This document shows, one piece after another, positions 1 to 8,632 of a stretch of DNA of 64,000 bases. Positions within the stretch are counted from its first letter, which is position 1; the number at the start of each line of letters is the position of its first letter. The notes under the pieces were generated by a model. The model saw only the letters and a program-made list of their open reading frames with translations, did not search any database and was not told the DNA's origin. Origin of the DNA: Clostridiaceae bacterium (GTDB lineage Bacteria; Bacillota; Clostridia; Lachnospirales; Lachnospiraceae); NCBI GenBank assembly GCA_009911065.1, contig QXWR01000020.1:1-64000 (forward strand), given 5' to 3'. Position numbers and translations under genes: made by a program.

Positions 1-75
1 CTTCCAGAAATGCCAGATAACCAACTGAAAACTGAAAATATCGGAATAAATAAAACATCGGAATTAGCCGGGTAA
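1..75 (+). CDS. C-terminal end of an unidentified protein (partial)
   Basis: A frame open from the left edge of the window encodes 24 residues ending in SELAG and stops with TAA at 73-75. The stop lies inside the palindrome that also holds the stop of the converging ArdA/ArdC gene. The segment is AT-rich, unlike the GC-rich element to its right, so it probably belongs to different DNA. No family can be recognised from so short a stretch, and it may not be coding at all. Confidence 0.3.
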   Translation, partial: LPEMPDNQLKTENIGINKTSELAG

Positions 76-98
76 TACCGATATCGGTATTACCCGGC
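67..98. repeat. Perfect 32-bp palindrome at the left end of the ICE segment
   Basis: The 16 bases from 67 (GCCGGGTAATACCGAT) are followed directly by their exact reverse complement. The two halves supply a TAA stop to the frame arriving from the left (73-75) and to the minus-strand gene arriving from the right (90-92). As RNA it would form a long stem with a very small loop, so it could end both converging transcripts, although no T-run follows. It also marks a sharp change in base composition. A recombination scar is the main alternative. Confidence 0.8.
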
Positions 99-2114
99 GA
101 CATAGCCGAAAGAGTAGTCCGACGTGTCAAGCCCGTAATGTTGGCAGACAGTATAGGCGACGCTTTCCGCTTCGACTTCGCGGGTGCGGCGGTCAACGTG
201 GGGCTGCTGCTCGTCCTTTGGCGCGTTGAGGTCAATGTCGTGCAGCTTCGCATGGGCGATTTCGTGAATAGCGGTCTTTAAGGTCTGTAATTCGCTCATG
301 CCCTCGTTGATAGCAATGCGCTTGTCCTCCAAGTGGTAGTAGCCATGAGAGCCGCCCTCGATATTCTCAAAGGCGATAGGAACGGGGGAAGTCTTTTCAA
401 GGGCTGCGAAAAAATCCTTGTAGCGGTCAACGTCGCCTGTCAGCTCGTCAACCGCAATGTCCGGCAGCTCCTTTCCCTCGGTCTGGGAAACGTCAAAGAC
501 GGATACCACCTTGTAGGCGGGTATGGTGACTTCCTTTTCCTCGGTGACGGGCTTCCCGTCCTTGCCGATAACGGGCTTCTGCGTGTGCGGGTCGATTTTC
601 TGCATTTCCTGTTTGATTTTATAGGGTGACGGAGCAATGATTTTAATTCCCTTTTGCCCTTTCATCACGTTTCGTTCAAAGTTGTTCTTCCAAGCGGAAA
701 AGCCCGCCACAAGGGAAGCGTCCGGCTTCTGCATGGCGATAAGGACGGTGTTTCGGAAGCTGTAATTATGGAATTTTGACATGACTTTCAGATATTCCCG
801 GTAACGCTCGCTGTCAAAGAGTTCCGCAATACCCTGTTCCAGACGGTCGGTAATCTCTTTGAGCTTTTCGGCGGGCTTCTCGCTCGTCAGCACGATAGGG
901 ATAACCGGGCGCGGCTCCTGTGGCTGCTCTGCGGTCTGCGCCGTTCTCTGCCCCGGCGCGGCTGCGTCCATTTCTACCTTTGACGGGTCGGGTCTTTCCG
1001 GCTGCGGGGGCTGCGGCGTTACCCGGTATTCCTCCGGCACGTCGCGCCCGTCGTACCATTCTGTAAAGGTGTTGCGGTTGTTGTAGATATAGCCCTTTTC
1101 GGTAAACATACCGTCGTCGTTAATGGAAGCGTCCCGCCCGTATTCCTCATACATGAAATACTTTTTCGCTTCTTCGGGAAGTTCCGGTTCTTCCAGTTCA
1201 TCAACCAGATAACGCCCGTATTCTTCTTCATTGTGGACGGACGGATAAATCCAGTAGCAGTCAAGGTTCTGTGCAAGGTTGATAATGTCCTGTAAGCTGT
1301 CGGCATGGTCGCCGTATTCAATGGCTGCAATGAATTTCTCCCGGTCGTCGTCAAACTGCATTTCCAAGAGCTTCCCTAAATAGTTCAGCTCGTCGGGGTG
1401 GGAATACTCGCTTAAATGCTCCGTCAAGCCGGGGATAGTGGATTGAAATTCTGTGAAATGCCATTCCTCATAGTGCTTGAAGTCAATCCCGATACGGTCA
1501 AAGACTTCTTTCAGATGTTCGGCAGTCGTGGGGAATGTCACCCATTCGCCCGCGGGTCTGCCCTCGGTGTACTTCCCAAGATTGGAAAGATAGCCGCTTA
1601 AAATCGGTTCTGCCATTTGTTCGCTCCTTTCTTTTTCAATCATGCGGTGCATAAGCTCAAAATCCTCAATGCTCATGCTCCCGTCAAATACATAGGGGTT
1701 AAAATCCTCCCCGTCCCGGTAGGGCTTTTCGGAAAAGGGAAGCCCCGCTTCATGGGCGGCTGCCCTCGCTTCCTCGATAACCTCCGGGGGAAGCCTGTCG
1801 TCATGCGCTCCGATAAAACCGTCAATGTCGTTCATGCTGTTTTCGTAGTGGTAACGCACTCCGGCGGTCAGCTCGTCAAGGCTCATGTCCTCGCCTAAAT
1901 GCCCGCAATAGTAGCCGTTTAAGATAACGGCGGCGGGGTCAATGCTTTTTATTTCCTCTAACCGGCTCCTGTCCTCCGGGTAGAGCGTATCGTCCATATC
2001 AAGATGAAAATATTCCGCGTTCCATGAACGCCCCTGTTTCCAGAACGCCACCCATGCGATACCGTCCCTAAGCTCGTCTTGATAGTCCTTTACGGTGTCC
2101 CGTAAACTTGCCAT
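90..2114 (-). CDS. ArdA-like/ArdC-like antirestriction protein, C-terminally truncated
   Basis: This 674-residue protein has at least three parts. An acidic N-terminal segment (about 1-160) is followed by an ArdA-type antirestriction region (about 170-390, rich in Asp and Glu with the DNA-mimic character of ArdA). The last part is an ArdC/LtrC-like region: an N-terminal DNA-binding-like segment (about 410-500) and a zincin domain with HEIAH at 617-621 and a downstream EAES glutamate near 650 as probable third zinc ligand. Such proteins protect incoming conjugative DNA from restriction. Family members usually continue well past the point where this one stops at GYVAG, and the stop lies in the palindrome at 67-98, so I infer truncation by rearrangement. 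It is transcribed after topB. Confidence 0.8.
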   Translation of the reverse strand: MASLRDTVKDYQDELRDGIAWVAFWKQGRSWNAEYFHLDMDDTLYPEDRSRLEEIKSIDPAAVILNGYYCGHLGEDMSLDELTAGVRYHYENSMNDIDGFIGAHDDRLPPEVIEEARAAAHEAGLPFSEKPYRDGEDFNPYVFDGSMSIEDFELMHRMIEKERSEQMAEPILSGYLSNLGKYTEGRPAGEWVTFPTTAEHLKEVFDRIGIDFKHYEEWHFTEFQSTIPGLTEHLSEYSHPDELNYLGKLLEMQFDDDREKFIAAIEYGDHADSLQDIINLAQNLDCYWIYPSVHNEEEYGRYLVDELEEPELPEEAKKYFMYEEYGRDASINDDGMFTEKGYIYNNRNTFTEWYDGRDVPEEYRVTPQPPQPERPDPSKVEMDAAAPGQRTAQTAEQPQEPRPVIPIVLTSEKPAEKLKEITDRLEQGIAELFDSERYREYLKVMSKFHNYSFRNTVLIAMQKPDASLVAGFSAWKNNFERNVMKGQKGIKIIAPSPYKIKQEMQKIDPHTQKPVIGKDGKPVTEEKEVTIPAYKVVSVFDVSQTEGKELPDIAVDELTGDVDRYKDFFAALEKTSPVPIAFENIEGGSHGYYHLEDKRIAINEGMSELQTLKTAIHEIAHAKLHDIDLNAPKDEQQPHVDRRTREVEAESVAYTVCQHYGLDTSDYSFGYVAG

Positions 2115-2222
2115 AGTGAAAAACCTCCTTTCTCTGCGGCAGCGTCATAAGCTGCATTTTTTGGCTGCATGGTCTACTACGGGTACGCCCGCATTTCTGC
2201 CAAATATTTTTGAAAATTTTTA

Positions 2223-2311
2223 GAGGGTGAAGCCCTCCGCAAAAGAGGGTTTGGGAAACTTCCCAACAAGCAAAATCCCCGTCCGGCGCGTCAGCGTCGC
2301 AACGGGGATTT
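2223..2311. other. Cluster of three hairpins between topB and the ArdA/ArdC gene
   Basis: Three inverted repeats stand in a row in the 239-bp gap: GAGGG/CCCTC (2223-2237), TTGGGAA/TTCCCAA (2251-2266) and AAATCCCCGT/ACGGGGATTT (2273-2282 with 2302-2311). The last has a GC-rich 19-base loop with further self-complementarity. Reading on the minus strand they would lie in the mRNA between the two genes. They could control processing or termination, or belong to a DNA-level site such as an origin of transfer. No relaxase gene is present to support the latter. Confidence 0.5.
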
Positions 2312-2353
2312 ACGGAAGTGGGTACCCGCTTCCTATGCTTGCTATTCAAGTTT

Positions 2354-4438
2354 TTAGTTCTTCTGCACTTCGATACGGTAGTTGACGTATTTCCCGCCAG
2401 TGTCAGCCAGAACGATAGTTCCGTCGTAGGTCTTGCCTGTTTTCGGGGAGTAGAGCTTCTTCACATTCGCCTTGCCGGATTTAAGGAGCGCGGCGGCAAT
2501 CTTCGCGGAAAAAGCGGTCTTGCGTTCCTCGAAAAAGCGGTCATTCTTCCACATGACAAAGGCACATTCTTTGTTGCTGCAATAATAGTTTTTCTTCCCC
2601 TCATGGACGGGGGAACCGCAACGGGGGCATTTGCCGACAGAGGGCTTTTCCTCCCGGAACAAATCCTTTTTCCCGTCCAGTGCTGCGGCGTGTGTCTGCA
2701 CAAGCTCCCGCGCCATAGCTTCAATGCCGGACAGAAATTCGCCGGGGTCTGCGGCTCCCTTTGCTATCTGCGTCAGATTGTTTTCCCATTCTGCGGTAAG
2801 CTGTGGGGAAGTGAGTATATCCGGCAGAATACAGATAAGGCTGTTCCCGTTTTTGGTAGGGATAAGCTGCTTCCCCTTGCGCTCCGCAAAGCCGCCCTTT
2901 ACCAGTTTTTCAATGACGGCGGCGCGGGTGGCGGGAGTGCCAAGCCCCCGGCGTTCCGCGTCCGGGTCGGTGTCCCCGTTCCCGGCGCGTTCCATAGCCG
3001 ACAAAAGGCTTGCTTCGCTGTGGGGCTTCGGCGGCGTTGTGGTATGCTCCGTTACTTTTGCGGCGGGGTTAGGAAAGCCCTGTCCCTCGGAAAGCTTCGG
3101 CAGCGTCACGTCTGCATTTTCCCCGTCCTCCGCTTCGGGCTTATCTTTCAGCGTCGCCCGGTATCTGCGTTGAAGCTCTTTCCAACCCTCCGCAAGTACG
3201 GTCTTTCCCCTTGCGGTGAAGTCTGTCCCGGCGCATGAGAAAACCGCCGTAACCGCTTCATAAATATGCGGCTCGGCGGTGGCAAAAAGCAGACGCGCCC
3301 CCGCAAGGGTAAGGATATTCTTCTCGCTTTCCGGCAGCGCGTCCGGGTCAGCCTTTGCAAGCTCCATAGTGGGAATGATTGCGTGGTGGTCTGATACTTT
3401 TTTACTGTCTAATACCTTTACAACCTCCGGCGTGAAGTCCGCGCCCGCCATAAAGGGGAGTTTTTCGCAAAGCAGCGCGATAATGCCCGCTGCGGTGCCG
3501 CCCATGTCGTCAGTAAGAAAGCTGCTGTCCGTCCTCGGATAAGTAAGGAGCCGCTTTTCATAAAGGGATTGTGCAAGGTCAAGGGTCTGCTTCGCGGTGT
3601 AGCCGAAAATGCGGTTCGCTTCCCGCTGCAAAGAGGTAAGGTCAAAGAGCTTCGGCGGGGCTGCGGTTTTCTTCTCTCTGGTGAGGGAAACGCATACCGC
3701 CGTTTCCGCTTCGCAAGCCCCTTTCAGCGCGTCGGCTTCTGCCTTGTCGGAAATCCTCCCGCTTGCCGCTTCCGCGCCGGATAAATCAAGGCGCACATGA
3801 TAATATTTTTCTTTCTGGAAATGGGAGATAGCCGCGTCCCGGTCGGTGAGCATTTTTAAGGTCGGGGTCTGGACGCGCCCCACGTTCAAGGTCTTTCCAT
3901 ACAGGCAGGAGAAAAGCCGGGTGGCGTTAATGCCGATAAGCCAGTCAGCCTTTGCGCGGCAGAGGGCAGACGCAAAGAGCGCGTCGTATTCCTGCCCGTC
4001 TTTGAGGGAAGCAAAGCCCGCCTTGATTGCCCCGTCCTCCATTGAGGAAATCCACAAGCGGCGCATGGGCTTCTTGCAGCCCGCCGCTTCGTAGACAAAG
4101 CGGAAAATCAATTCTCCCTCGCGCCCCGCGTCACACGCATTTACCACTTCGGAAACGTCGGCGCGGTGCATAAGCTCTTTTAGGGTTTTGAATTGCTTCC
4201 CCTTGTCCGGGTCAACGGCGTACTGCCATTCCTCCGGCAGAATGGGTAAGCTCTCAAAACTCCATTTTTTATATTGCTCCCCGTAGGCGGCAGCTTCCGC
4301 AAGCTGTACCAAATGCCCGACGCACCATGAAATGAGGCAGCCGCCGCCCTCGATATATCCGTCTTTCTTTTCCTTAACGCCAAGCGCGGCGGCGATAGTC
4401 TGCGCCACGCTCGGCTTTTCTGCAATAATCAGTTTCAT
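2354..4438 (-). CDS. topB: DNA topoisomerase III (ICE-encoded)
   Basis: A type IA topoisomerase of 694 residues. The Toprim domain starts at residue 1 with EKPSVAQ (7-13) and carries the DAGREGE acidic motif at 103-109. The catalytic tyrosine is Y300 in LLTYPRTDSS. A C-terminal zinc-ribbon-like CxxC...C segment lies near 615-645. Topoisomerase III copies are standard in Tn1549/CTn-type elements, where they are thought to help resolve transferred DNA. The gene continues the minus-strand transfer operon, with the plus-strand Shedu-like gene inserted just upstream. Start chosen at MKLIIAEKPS, the usual N-terminus, after an AGGAG site. Confidence 0.95.
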   Translation of the reverse strand: MKLIIAEKPSVAQTIAAALGVKEKKDGYIEGGGCLISWCVGHLVQLAEAAAYGEQYKKWSFESLPILPEEWQYAVDPDKGKQFKTLKELMHRADVSEVVNACDAGREGELIFRFVYEAAGCKKPMRRLWISSMEDGAIKAGFASLKDGQEYDALFASALCRAKADWLIGINATRLFSCLYGKTLNVGRVQTPTLKMLTDRDAAISHFQKEKYYHVRLDLSGAEAASGRISDKAEADALKGACEAETAVCVSLTREKKTAAPPKLFDLTSLQREANRIFGYTAKQTLDLAQSLYEKRLLTYPRTDSSFLTDDMGGTAAGIIALLCEKLPFMAGADFTPEVVKVLDSKKVSDHHAIIPTMELAKADPDALPESEKNILTLAGARLLFATAEPHIYEAVTAVFSCAGTDFTARGKTVLAEGWKELQRRYRATLKDKPEAEDGENADVTLPKLSEGQGFPNPAAKVTEHTTTPPKPHSEASLLSAMERAGNGDTDPDAERRGLGTPATRAAVIEKLVKGGFAERKGKQLIPTKNGNSLICILPDILTSPQLTAEWENNLTQIAKGAADPGEFLSGIEAMARELVQTHAAALDGKKDLFREEKPSVGKCPRCGSPVHEGKKNYYCSNKECAFVMWKNDRFFEERKTAFSAKIAAALLKSGKANVKKLYSPKTGKTYDGTIVLADTGGKYVNYRIEVQKN

Positions 4439-4473
4439 TTTCTGTTCTCCTTTCGGTTGTTTTAGGTTTGAAA

Positions 4474-4502
4474 TTGGTTTATACTTTAAGCATTACTATA
4501 AG
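4474..4502 (+). promoter_or_regulatory. Candidate sigma-A promoter for the Shedu-like gene
   Basis: TTGGTT at 4474-4479 and TATAAG at 4497-4502 are separated by 17 bases. The expected start of transcription is about 4509, only a few bases before the AGGTGA ribosome site and the ATG at 4517. The cargo gene therefore appears to have its own promoter, pointing away from topB. Confidence 0.5.
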
Positions 4503-4516
4503 AAACAGGTGACAAT

Positions 4517-5269
4517 ATGAAATCAATACATACTTTCGATGTTTTTGCTCCTACTGATGAACAGGAAGAAGCAATGAATAAAAAACGTGGCGGGCATTAC
4601 AGGCGCGGTAAAAACAAAGAAATGGATTACTTTATTGAGTGTGCTACTTCGCTATTTCCCAACAACCATTATTCAAGGTTCACACCTATATATGATACGA
4701 CAAAAGAGTTTTATCAACTGATTACTTCTTCCGATACAACAGAAAGAGCTATACTAAATTGGATAGCTTCTAATCGTGCATGGAATTATTTGTTTGGCTT
4801 ATTACGGCATTATTACAGAACAGGACACCATGACGATAATTATATCTTTCCAGAGTTCAAAATCGGGTCGGCTTATGTGGCTGATTATCTGCTCATAGGT
4901 AATAGTTCAGACGGTTATCAATTTGTCTTTGTGGAATTAGAAGCTCCCAACGGGCGGATAACAAAAGAAAAAGGTACTCGTTTCGGGGAAGTAATCAATA
5001 AAGGGATTGAACAGGTTAGGGATTGGCAAATGTATATTGCTGCAAATTGGAATGTAATTGTAGCAGAATTGGAAAAGCACTCATTCTCCAATACAAAGTT
5101 ACCCAGACAATTATACAAATATTGCCCTTATCAAATCTACTATGCTGTGATAGCCGGACTCCGTAAAGATTTTGAGAATATTCGTGATAGAAAGCTCCAA
5201 CTGCAAAATGAAAATAACATAACACTTTTGCATTACGAAAATCTCATAGATGTTGCAAACGAAAATTAA
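4517..5269 (+). CDS. Shedu-like anti-phage nuclease (DUF4263/SduA type)
   Basis: The 250-residue protein fits a PD-(D/E)XK nuclease of the Shedu family. Visible elements in order are an acidic residue before the core (PEFKIGS, E113), D123 in VADYLLIG, the strand FVFVELEAP with E140-x-E142 in place of ExK, and a helix with GIEQVRDW (Q166) that matches the conserved Q..DW of that family. Shedu proteins are single-gene phage-defence nucleases acting on DNA in the cytoplasm. This one is short, so it may be nuclease core with a small N-terminal domain. It is AT-rich, opposite in strand to the transfer genes and has its own promoter, which marks it as cargo. The usual lysine of the ExK pair is not obvious (E-L-E), so activity is not assured. 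Confidence 0.72.
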   Translation: MKSIHTFDVFAPTDEQEEAMNKKRGGHYRRGKNKEMDYFIECATSLFPNNHYSRFTPIYDTTKEFYQLITSSDTTERAILNWIASNRAWNYLFGLLRHYYRTGHHDDNYIFPEFKIGSAYVADYLLIGNSSDGYQFVFVELEAPNGRITKEKGTRFGEVINKGIEQVRDWQMYIAANWNVIVAELEKHSFSNTKLPRQLYKYCPYQIYYAVIAGLRKDFENIRDRKLQLQNENNITLLHYENLIDVANEN

Positions 5270-5279
5270 AAGTCCATTT

Positions 5280-5468
5280 TCAGCGTTCCGGCTCACTTGC
5301 CTTTTTCTCCTGTACCTGTTTCAGACAGTAGCCCACACAAGGGAGCTGCCCTTTGTACGGACAGGAAGCGCAAGCCGGGGAATGGGGAACGGGCGGCGCA
5401 TTGTCACGCCGCCCGCCCGGTCTTTGTATCATCATCTTTTCAAAGGGATTGTCGGTAAACAGGGTCAT
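5280..5468 (-). CDS. Small cysteine-rich ICE protein
   Basis: A 62-residue protein whose ATG overlaps the stop of the DUF4366 gene (ATGA at 5465-5468), the typical sign of translational coupling. It contains CASCPYKGQLPCVGYC, four cysteines in a CxxC...CxxxC pattern that could bind a metal. It converges with the Shedu-like gene, leaving only about 10 bases between stops. Function unknown; the tight coupling and GC content matching the element support it as a real gene of the transfer operon. Confidence 0.65.
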   Translation of the reverse strand: MTLFTDNPFEKMMIQRPGGRRDNAPPVPHSPACASCPYKGQLPCVGYCLKQVQEKKASEPER

Positions 5469-6175
5469 GCTTCCTCGTCCTCCTGTTCTTCATCAGAAAG
5501 CCCGTCCCCCTCGTCCGGCTCGTCCTCGTCGTAGTCGTCAAAATCGAAATCTTCAAGGTCGGTGCCGCCCTTGACGTTTTGCTTCGGCTTCATAAACTTA
5601 AAATAATAGAACGCGCCCCCGCCGCCAAGAAGTGCCACGACAAGGAAAAGCACAAGCCCGCCCGCATTGCCTTTCTCTTTGGGCAGCTCCGGCGGTTCCT
5701 CGGTTTCCGGCTCTGCTTCCTTGCCGCTGCAAGCGGTCATGTTGTCCTTGCAGACGGGGCAGCTCACATTTACCTTTCCGGCTTCGCATTTTTCGGTGCA
5801 ACTGCAAACGGCGGGCGGGGCTGCTTCGGTGCTTCCGTCCTCCATAAGTGCTAAGAGGTCGGCTTCGTCCACTTGATTAAGGAAATGTACGGTGTTCTCG
5901 CCCTCGTCGTCCCGGTCAATGAGGATATAAAAGTAATTGCCGTTTTTGGTCGTTACGGTGATAAGCTGCTTGTTGCCGCCGAAATCGTCTACAAGGGTCG
6001 CGTTCCCGTCCGGGGTAAGGGGTTCTTCCTTTTGGGGTTCCTCGTAGACAACGCCGCTGTCGTTGGTGTCGTCCTCTCCCTCCGGGGTCTGTGCAAAAGC
6101 GGTGACGGAAAAGCCGCCCGAAAGCATAAGGGCGGCGCAAAGTGCGGTCAGTGTTCTAAGGATTTTCTTATTCAT
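5465..6175 (-). CDS. DUF4366 (CD1107-family) mobile element membrane protein
   Basis: 236 residues from the ATG at 6175, which overlaps the end of the DUF4315 gene by eight bases. The longer open frame upstream lacks a sensible start. A signal peptide (MNKKILRTLTALCAALMLSGG, cleavage near AFA) is followed by an extracellular domain, a Cys-rich stretch (CSCTEKCEAGKVNVSCPVC), a transmembrane segment (GLVLFLVVALLGGGGAFYYF) and a very acidic cytoplasmic tail of Asp and Glu. CD1107-family proteins are regular members of Tn1549/CTn transfer operons and are presumed part of the cell-surface transfer apparatus. The exact role is not known. Confidence 0.85.
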   Translation of the reverse strand: MNKKILRTLTALCAALMLSGGFSVTAFAQTPEGEDDTNDSGVVYEEPQKEEPLTPDGNATLVDDFGGNKQLITVTTKNGNYFYILIDRDDEGENTVHFLNQVDEADLLALMEDGSTEAAPPAVCSCTEKCEAGKVNVSCPVCKDNMTACSGKEAEPETEEPPELPKEKGNAGGLVLFLVVALLGGGGAFYYFKFMKPKQNVKGGTDLEDFDFDDYDEDEPDEGDGLSDEEQEDEEA

Positions 6176-6446
6176 TCTCGGTGTCCTCCATTTCTTCGGT
6201 GTCGTGGTCTGCGGGTTCTGCGGGGTAGCCCGGCGCGGCTTCCATGCCCGGAATACCGCCCCCGGAAAGCATAGCGGAAAGCTCATGCGGGGAAAGGCGC
6301 ATGGAGCGCACAAGCTGTACGATTTGCAGGTTTTCCGCTTCGGTTTTCTGCGCTTCAAGCCCCCTTAATTTATTCTGGTACTCGGTGATTTTCTCGCGGG
6401 TCTTTGCAATCTCCTTGTCGATACGTTCAATTTTGTTCATAGCCAT
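6168..6446 (-). CDS. DUF4315 family protein
   Basis: A small protein of about 92 residues with an N-terminal coiled coil (KIERIDKEIAKTREKITEY onwards) and an acidic C-terminus. DUF4315 proteins sit directly before the DUF4366 gene in this ICE family, as here. I take the ATG at 6446, about ten bases after GGAG; a TTG at 6449 or the ATG at 6440 are possible alternatives. Function unknown, perhaps a partner of the wall-hydrolase complex encoded upstream. Confidence 0.8.
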   Translation of the reverse strand: MAMNKIERIDKEIAKTREKITEYQNKLRGLEAQKTEAENLQIVQLVRSMRLSPHELSAMLSGGGIPGMEAAPGYPAEPADHDTEEMEDTENE

Positions 6447-6484
6447 CAATAAATTTCTCCTTTCAGATTTTCATTTTTTTGTTG

Positions 6485-8632
6485 TCAGTTCCAATTCATT
6501 AAGCCGTAGCCCTTGATACAGGAGTAATTGACGGGGTAGCTCTTTATCTTGCAGGCGTCGCCGGAATTGCCCTCGACGGTATAGACGCGCTCCCCGTCCG
6601 TCCCGATAACAAGCCCTACATGGTCTGCGCTCCCGTCCCCGTCCCAGTCGAAAAAGATAGCGTCGCCGGGGGCGATATTCTCATAGCCCCTCGCGCCCCA
6701 TTGCCCGCGTGACTGGAACCAGGGTACGCCCTGTGACTGGCACCCGGCAAAGCGCGGCTCGCTTTTCCCGGCTTGATTGTAGCACCATGAAACAAAACAG
6801 GCGCACCATTCCACGCGGCTGTTAAATCCGTACCAGCTCCAAAAGGGTCGCCCGCCTACGTTGCCGACTTGCCGCTTCGCAAGGTCTACAACGGCGGTGT
6901 TGCCGGGGCGTGTGCCGTTTACAAGCTGTACGCCGCTTAAATCCTCGGACGCGCCCATATCGGGGGAGCCGCCGCCGAAAATCAGCGGCTTGTTTCCGCT
7001 TGTTTCCAGATAGACGCGGTACATTTCAAGCTGCTGTGGCGTTAGAAGTTCCTCCGCAATCTCGGAAATGGGCTTGTTCGTCAGCTTCACGTTGAGGATA
7101 TGGTACTCGTAGGGTACTTCCTCGCTGGTCGTTTCCCCTGTTTCCGGGTCTGTGCTTGTTTCTGTGCGGTAGCGGATTTCCGTTTCTTCCGTCAGCGTCA
7201 AAGTGTACTGCATGGCAAAGACGCGGTTTAGTTCTGCCTGTGCGCTCTGCGGGGTGTAGGTCTGTAAAAGGGCGGTGAGGTAGGACGCTAACTCATGGGG
7301 GTTATGCCCGATACTGTCAAGGTCATAGCGGTATTCGTCATAGCCGGGGTGGGTGCTTTCGATATTGTCAATCTGCTGCTGAAGCTCGTTTTCCTTTGCG
7401 GCGTAATTATTTTCCGTCGCCACAAGGTCGCTGTCCTCCGACGTGTAGGAAGTCCCAAGTATGCCGTTCATCAAGCCGGAGAACATGGAGCCGCAAGAGG
7501 AAAGCCCCGCCGATACCATGATGAATAAGAGCAGCGCGGCAACGGCGATACATACGCCCGCCGGGTGCCGCCCTACAAAAGCGATTGCCTTTTTTGTTTC
7601 CTCGGCGGTCTTTTTTGCCGCCTTGCGGGTGTTCTCTGCGGCTTTCTGCGCCGTTTTTGCGCCGCCTTTCCTTGCCGACTTTGCATACTGCCGCTTGATT
7701 TGCTGCTTCTGCATGAAGCGGGAAAGGGGATTGCCCGCAATCTGCGGATTGTCATGTAGGGATTTATGGTACTGGAAATCCACATTCGCCTTGAACGCCG
7801 CTTTCTCTGCCTTTGCCGCCGCCCGGTAGGGTTTGAGCTTGTGGCTGCGGTAGCCCTCCTTGACTTTCCGCGTCCCGTACTTTGCGCCGCGCTCTGCCAG
7901 TTCTTCGGATTTGTGCGCCCCCTCAACGCCGGAATTGTCCTTTTCAACGGAATGTATCTTGTTGTGGACGAAAATACCCGCTTCCTGTGCGGGGCGGGAT
8001 AGCGGGTTATTGTGGGGCTTATTCCTTCCTATGGGCTTTTCCTGTTCCTCAAAATGTAGGCGGGTCTTGCCTTTCCCGGTGGCTTCATCAAAGGTGCGCT
8101 CCCGTACAAGTTTCTTTTCTTTGGGGATAGCCGCCTTTGCCGCGTCCAGACGGTCGGCTGCTTTGTCCGATTTTCGGATATACCTTTCAAGCTCCGGCGT
8201 TGCCCGTTCCTCGTCGGTAAACTGCAAGCGGGAAGATTTTTCTTTTGCTGTGGCTTCTGCCTGTGCTTTCCTCGCCGCCTTTTTGCTCGCCTTTCTGGTA
8301 CGCGCCCCGTCGATACGCTCCAAGACGCGCTCGGCTGCGGCGGTGTCCTGTTCCCGTTCTGCCCCCGGCGCATGGGGAAGCGGCGGCGCGGCGGCTGTGG
8401 GCGCGGGAGCTGCGCCGCCCGGTATGGTCTGCGCTGCCTGTTCCGGCGGCTGCGGTGCTTCGGTCTTTGCAAAGTCCGCGTCCCTTATCCGCTTGCTGAT
8501 ACGTTTCTTTTTCCCGGTGGCGGCGTTTACCTCGACAGCCCCCTCGCGGGTCATTTTCTGCGTGACTTTCTCACGCGCTCGATACTGTTTTATTTTTCTG
8601 TCCCTCCAATCCGCGCCCTTGCAAGGGCGCAA
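6485..8632 (-). CDS. CD1108-type conjugation protein with NlpC/P60-CHAP wall hydrolase domain
   Basis: This VirB1-like protein has a long, basic, Ala- and Lys-rich cytoplasmic N-terminus (about 1-360), one transmembrane helix (GVCIAVAALLLFIMVSAGL) and an extracellular part. The C-terminal papain-like hydrolase shows EWCACFVSWC with the catalytic cysteine and GSADHVGLVIG with the histidine. It would cut peptidoglycan locally so that the transfer channel can cross the wall. The open frame overlaps the upstream methyltransferase gene by 43 bases. A later start is possible: an in-frame ATG (MTREGAVEVN, residue 27 of this frame) lies at about 8554, but its ribosome site is weak. Confidence 0.85.
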   Translation of the reverse strand: MRPCKGADWRDRKIKQYRAREKVTQKMTREGAVEVNAATGKKKRISKRIRDADFAKTEAPQPPEQAAQTIPGGAAPAPTAAAPPLPHAPGAEREQDTAAAERVLERIDGARTRKASKKAARKAQAEATAKEKSSRLQFTDEERATPELERYIRKSDKAADRLDAAKAAIPKEKKLVRERTFDEATGKGKTRLHFEEQEKPIGRNKPHNNPLSRPAQEAGIFVHNKIHSVEKDNSGVEGAHKSEELAERGAKYGTRKVKEGYRSHKLKPYRAAAKAEKAAFKANVDFQYHKSLHDNPQIAGNPLSRFMQKQQIKRQYAKSARKGGAKTAQKAAENTRKAAKKTAEETKKAIAFVGRHPAGVCIAVAALLLFIMVSAGLSSCGSMFSGLMNGILGTSYTSEDSDLVATENNYAAKENELQQQIDNIESTHPGYDEYRYDLDSIGHNPHELASYLTALLQTYTPQSAQAELNRVFAMQYTLTLTEETEIRYRTETSTDPETGETTSEEVPYEYHILNVKLTNKPISEIAEELLTPQQLEMYRVYLETSGNKPLIFGGGSPDMGASEDLSGVQLVNGTRPGNTAVVDLAKRQVGNVGGRPFWSWYGFNSRVEWCACFVSWCYNQAGKSEPRFAGCQSQGVPWFQSRGQWGARGYENIAPGDAIFFDWDGDGSADHVGLVIGTDGERVYTVEGNSGDACKIKSYPVNYSCIKGYGLMNWN

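Noticed and set aside
2318..3238. Long plus-strand open frame of 306 codons opposite topB
   Set aside because: It is the mirror of a GC-rich gene with clear topoisomerase motifs, has no ribosome site and no recognisable domain. The same holds for other antisense frames in the ICE block, such as 7,860-8,753.
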